Below are positions 60,296 to 64,000 of a DNA stretch of 64,000 nt, one piece after another. The DNA comes from Eutreptiella sp. 'Long Island Sound 2002' (Eukaryota > Euglenozoa > Euglenophyceae > Eutreptiales > Eutreptiaceae): contig OZ038381.1 of assembly GCA_964036045.1 (NCBI GenBank), positions 142,018,096 through 142,082,095 on the forward strand. The letters run 5' to 3'. The notes beneath the pieces are model-generated. The model saw nothing but the letters and a program-made list of their open reading frames with translations, made no database searches and was not told the origin of the DNA. Position 1 is the stretch's first letter. The number at the start of each line of letters is the position of its first letter. Position numbers and translations under genes: made by a program.

Positions 60296-61749
60296 AATGC
60301 GTGCGTTCACGCATTGCAAAAATTGAGAAAGAGTCATTGGGTGGGAGGGCCATTACCGTTAAGCGCTACCGAAAAACTAATGGCGCCAAACGATTGTTGG
60401 CGGCTTCTCGTGTCGGTGGCCTTGTCACCACCCAAGAACCCATGGTGTCTTCGCAGGTGGATCTCATGAGGACAGGTATCCTCGCGGACTATGAGCGGGA
60501 TGTTTGTAGTGGGGAGGTTCGTCTCCGTCTCGGCCAGGAACATCCTATGGTCCGTGGTACGCACCGGTCGGGGTTTGCTAAGCTTGACCTATACCCGAAC
60601 GCTAAGCCCAAGTCCGTGAAGCCTATACAGTTTGGGGGGGGGCGTGCCGCGGCAGAGCAAGAAATAGTGGAAAATTTATTGCCTCGTGGCGGGATTGAGC
60701 CGTGTCCTGCCTCCGAGTGGGGGTTCAACGGTTTCGTTGTGCCCAAGAAGGAGAAAGAAAACTGGCGCCTCGTTGTGGACTACCGCCAACTTAATGAGGC
60801 TTCCTTGCTCAACGTGCAGCCCCTCCCCCTCATTGAAAATATGTTGAAAAATGAATCCAAACACAAGATTTTTAATGTTGTGGATTTGAGTAAAGGGTTC
60901 CATCAAATTCCCCTTCACCCTGAGTCCCGGGCTAAGACCGCCATGAATTTGGCGGGTAAGAGGTACGAATGGCGTGTTATGCCTATGGGTATCAAGAATG
61001 GGCCCGCTATTTTTCAACGGGTCATGGAGCATGTCTGGCAGGGTTTGGATTGTGCGGACGTATGTATTGATGATATTATTATTGGTTCCTCCAGTGAGAC
61101 GGAGGAGGAGCTATGGGCTAACTACCAACGCGACGTGCGTGCCGTGTTGGATAGGCTAAGGAAAGAGGAGTTGGTTCCTTCGGTTAGCAAAACCAATTTC
61201 TTTGTTCGTTCGCTTGAATTTTGTCGCCATTTATTGGAATGTGTGCCACAATATGTGGTATGTGGGCCACAATTTGTGAGCCAATATTTCACAACTCTTT
61301 GTTCTAAGATTGGTGACCGCTCAACTATGTGTCTCGCGGGTAGGCACCAAGGTAATGGCAAAGCCGAAAACACTGGCAAGCAGCTAAGGCGTGCCGCTGC
61401 AAAACCCCTTACCTTGAGGAACGGCACTAATTGGGTAGAGTTTTTGCCCGCCGTTGTACGAGCGTGGCATGAGACTACAGGTCCTTCAGGTTATACGCCT
61501 AGCGAGATTGTGTTTCGTAAACACAACCGTACTAAGGGGCCCCCTTTTGCTGAGCCTAAGGGGGTTACCCAAGACACCGCTCACTACTTCCAGCGGCGTG
61601 AGGAGCTTATTGCTCTTGCACGTAGAGCTATGATTCACGTGCAAGAGACAATGGCTCAGAAATATAATAAGAGGAGGAGGATGTCCCCCCATTTCTCAAA
61701 AGGGGACCGCGTATGGGTCCGTCGCCAACGTAAAAAGTCGTGGCGATAA
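60283..61749 (+). pseudogene. Gypsy-2 RT fused to integrase by internal deletion
   Basis: RT part: ENWRLVVDYRQLNEASLLN, FNVVDLSKGFHQIPL, RVMPMGIKNGPAIFQRVM, and CIDD (261-264; Tyr replaced by Cys). At residues about 318-330 (near 61,235-61,275) the sequence passes in frame from SLEFCRHLLE to an integrase core segment (GPQFVSQYFTTLC, HQGNGKAENTG). RNase H, the integrase zinc domain and the first two integrase Asp are therefore gone; the Glu remains. The frame ends at 61,749 because of a shift. It cannot be autonomous. Confidence 0.85.
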
Positions 61750-61924
61750 GACTTGCCGCTATTGGGATGGGCCCTATGAGATTGTGGCCAAGAAGAATCA
61801 CGACCTCGATGTTATTCAAGTGGACCCACGGAGGGTAGTTCACGTCCACGTTGATTGTCTAATGAAGATGGTCAATTCCCCTCGCTCCCCCGTGCCTCTA
61901 AACTACACGGAGGAGGAAACTTGA
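61729..61924 (+). pseudogene. Gypsy-2 integrase C-terminal GPY motif
   Basis: After the frame break near 61,735 the next frame reads CRYWDGPYEIVAKKN, the GPY/F motif of gypsy integrases, and runs to TGA 61,922. The following chromodomain is in the +1 frame. Confidence 0.75.
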
Positions 61925-62168
61925 GGAGGACACTTATAACGTGAACAAAATATTGGGTCACCGAACTCACCGCAAGAGACTTCTCTTCAAGGTGCGTTGG
62001 GAGGGTTATACCAAAGACTGGGATAGGGAGGAGCCCGTTGAAACCTTCTTACCGTCCTACAATAAGGTTTGGCGAGATTACTTGCAGAAACAGAATGTCA
62101 AACCATTGACCTCCTCGCCCACCTTGGTGGACCGCTCTCATGAGCTTGCCACGAGAAGAAAACCCTAA
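61925..62168 (+). pseudogene. Gypsy-2 chromodomain
   Basis: Reads VNKILGHRTHRKRLLFKVRW then EGYTKDWDREEPVETFL: the chromodomain pattern (V..IL..R, YLVKWkGy...tWEP). The stop is at 62,168. It shows that Gypsy-2 is also a chromodomain element. Confidence 0.85.
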
Positions 62169-62195
62169 CAAACATGGGGGTATATTATTGGTTGG

Positions 62196-62243
62196 AGAAG
62201 GGAGGAGAGAGCGAGAAGCGGTGGGAGACAGGAAAAAGACAAA
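62196..62243 (+). promoter_or_regulatory. Polypurine tract candidate of Gypsy-2
   Basis: Forty-eight bases nearly all A or G (GGAGAAGGGAGGAGAGAGCG...), followed by TGCATGCACAGCGCG, which could be the start of a 3' LTR. No second copy of that start is present, so this is tentative. Confidence 0.3.
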
Positions 62244-64000
62244 GTGCATGCACAGCGCGCCCCTCGGTTACAAAAATCCCCACCAGAGCAGGGCAGTGGG
62301 TACCGCATGTTTACCCCACCGTCTACCTCTCTCACCGCTAAAGGCTTGAGAGTCCTTGGGCTGGGGTGGGGTGGCGTGGCATATAGCCTGGGGCGGAAGT
62401 GGTACGTGTTCTTTCGGGGGTCTTAATGCCATTCAAACCCCTATCCCTGGGTCTTACTGAAGCAATCCTACCACCACCAGGACAAAATCCTGCCCACGAT
62501 GACGCCCCCCGTCAAGGGTGCTAACAACGTGGCAAGCACTTGCAGAAGACTCTACTGGGTTGTGCGCATGGTGGTTTTTGCAAGGTTTCGGAGTGCCGCC
62601 CCGTACCGAAACCACGACCCCACGACCGTCCCTGACCCGTGACCCAAGCCAACGAGCTAAAACATTTGCTCAGAAGTGGCGAAGGCTTGAAAACTTCGTT
62701 GGGTTGGCGAGTACAACCCATTTCCCTTTTTCTATTGGGCGTCATGGTTTTCCATGGATTTGCTGTTGTCCACACAAGGGGAGAGTATCCAAGGTACGAA
62801 GTACTCGTGTGGCTCGCATTACATGGGGAAAAAATTTGTTGCGTGCAAGATTGCCACTACATATGGTGAGGACTTAAGCCTAAAGGGAGGGGGTCGTCCT
62901 CTAAGTACGGGTATTCTAATATGAATTGCAATGGGTGCCTTTGCCCCGTCACTCCTTGAGTGGGTGGGGTCTTCTAAGGCAATGGCGTTGCGGATTTTGC
63001 AATCTCCACCGCCTGGGTATTTATCTCGGTCGCCTTGTGTGCCCGGGTGGGGAGTGGGTACCCTCCATTGCTATTGCATGGAACCACATGCTGGCTTGGT
63101 ATTTTATTCTATGCCTTGGCGAATGTCACGGGAGATATTCCTGCCTGCAACAAAAGAGCAACAAACAACATGAAGAAAAGGGCAAGTGTGCACATGCATA
63201 TATTTATGAGAGAATATATATGTTGATATTTTCTCTAGAATTCCCCACGAGTGGACTTGGATTTCCACAACACCCGGAGGGTCCTGTATCCCAACGCCCA
63301 ACCAAACGAATTGGGATATGGGCGTGGCATGTTTTTGTAGAGGCCCGTGCGCGGACTTCGGTTTCCACAACACACACGGACCTCTCTCTCAGTGACACAA
63401 CAAAACCGGGTGTTCCCCCTGTCCGTTTGATCGTGTGCGTGTTTGTGCATGCGCTTATTTGAATTACAGGAGTATATGGTTGCCTATTACGTGGGTTATC
63501 ACCCGCCCCCGGATCAAGCAAGACGTAGGTTGACCTACCTTTGGGTTTTGTAACCGTGTACACCATAGCAAGTTTACACACGGAGGTGTAAACATGCATT
63601 CTCATACACGGTGTATGGGGGTAGGCGGAGTAACAGCTCCTTCGGGGCGTGTCATTGTGCCCCCGGGGAGCTGGGTTGGCTGATACACCAGCGGGACAGT
63701 ATGGGCAACCTCCCCGATTTTGCGCATGGAGGTGACCCCCTGCCTTACTGCCCGTCGGTGACACACCAAGAGACAAAGGTAACACTCGAGCTAACCTAAG
63801 TCTCTATACACCCGCCCCCAAGACACACACGAACACCAAGCAACAAGGTGGCATATCTATACACGTGTTCTATTGTGAGTATGTTTACCGTTTGTTGTAG
63901 GTACGTGAGTGGCTTGTCGGAAATTTTGTTTGTGTAGGCGTGTAGCACCACGTGCTCCAAAACAGCCACCGCGAGGCCCACACCCTGTGACGCTCTCCGG
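62244..64000. other. No supported gene; possible 3' LTR of Gypsy-2 and flank
   Basis: Short frames only. Visible small features: a repeated TTTCCACAACAC motif (63,260 and 63,361), an AT-rich block (63,195-63,240), and an inverted repeat ATACAC-GGTGTAT (63,605-63,617). Nothing identifies a function. Confidence 0.4.

Larger units (their letters stand above)
57549..62168 (+). mobile_element. Gypsy-2: decayed, internally deleted chromodomain gypsy element
   Basis: Order gag, protease, Dam-like module, RT, (deletion), integrase core, GPY, chromodomain on the plus strand. At least four frame breaks, one nonsense codon and one internal deletion. LTRs were not identified: the left flank is the 400-bp repeat and the right flank begins with a purine-rich tract at 62,196. 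Confidence 0.85.

Overview
This window is eukaryotic, repeat-dominated DNA. I found no host gene I could defend. Nearly everything with a reading frame belongs to retrotransposons: three non-LTR elements (called LINE-A, LINE-B and LINE-C here, all on the minus strand), one complete LTR retrotransposon (Gypsy-1, minus strand), one decayed LTR element (Gypsy-2, plus strand) and the 5' fragment of a third (Gypsy-3, plus strand). Between them lie satellites, minisatellites and long tracts that are almost free of adenine on the plus strand. The element types (APE endonuclease/RT/RNase H LINEs, chromodomain Ty3-gypsy) and the GC-rich, homopolymer-rich background fit a large-genome alga or other protist, but the sequence alone does not name the host. 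The Gypsy-1 primer site matches an initiator tRNA-Met ending CCTCTGCTACCA (tRNA end recalled from memory).

Layout. 1-2.6 kb: LINE-A, with a zinc-finger ORF1 joined in frame through a UGA to an endonuclease-RT ORF2 that runs off the window edge. 3.3-10.2 kb: LINE-C, decayed, order ORF1, EN, RT, RNase H, ORF3, ORF4 (right to left). 11.04-27.3 kb: LINE-B, about 16 kb long, with ORF1 (~1,500 codons), ORF2 (EN-RT-RNase H, ~1,775 codons), two extra ORFs and a poly(A) tail at 11.04-11.09 kb. 27.4-29.5 kb: an AT microsatellite and unassigned sequence. 29.7-31.1 kb: Gypsy-3 fragment. 31.9-33.3 and 44.3-46.7 kb: one 207-bp satellite array, split by Gypsy-1 (33,286-44,261; 534-bp LTRs, 5-bp target duplication, intact pol). 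46.7-57.5 kb: low-adenine tracts, minisatellites, a duplicated composite repeat, a PMSG-repeat ORF fragment, a tRNA-like sequence and a coiled-coil ORF. 57.5-62.2 kb: Gypsy-2. 62.2-64 kb: unassigned.

How the parts work together. The elements show recurring expression tricks. Gag of Gypsy-1 appears to start inside the LTR and read through the primer-binding site, then needs a -1 frameshift (or equivalent) to reach the capsid frame, then a UAG readthrough to reach pol. LINE-A and LINE-B each place a UGA followed by C between ORF1 and an ORF2 that has no ATG before its endonuclease motif. LINE-B and LINE-C both have ORF2/ORF3 stop-start junctions (ATGA and TGAAATG). Two different gypsy elements carry a Dam-like methyltransferase-type module between protease and RT. 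These are the most notable candidates for something not yet well described. Many frame breaks fall in G/C homopolymers, so part of the apparent decay may be sequence error.
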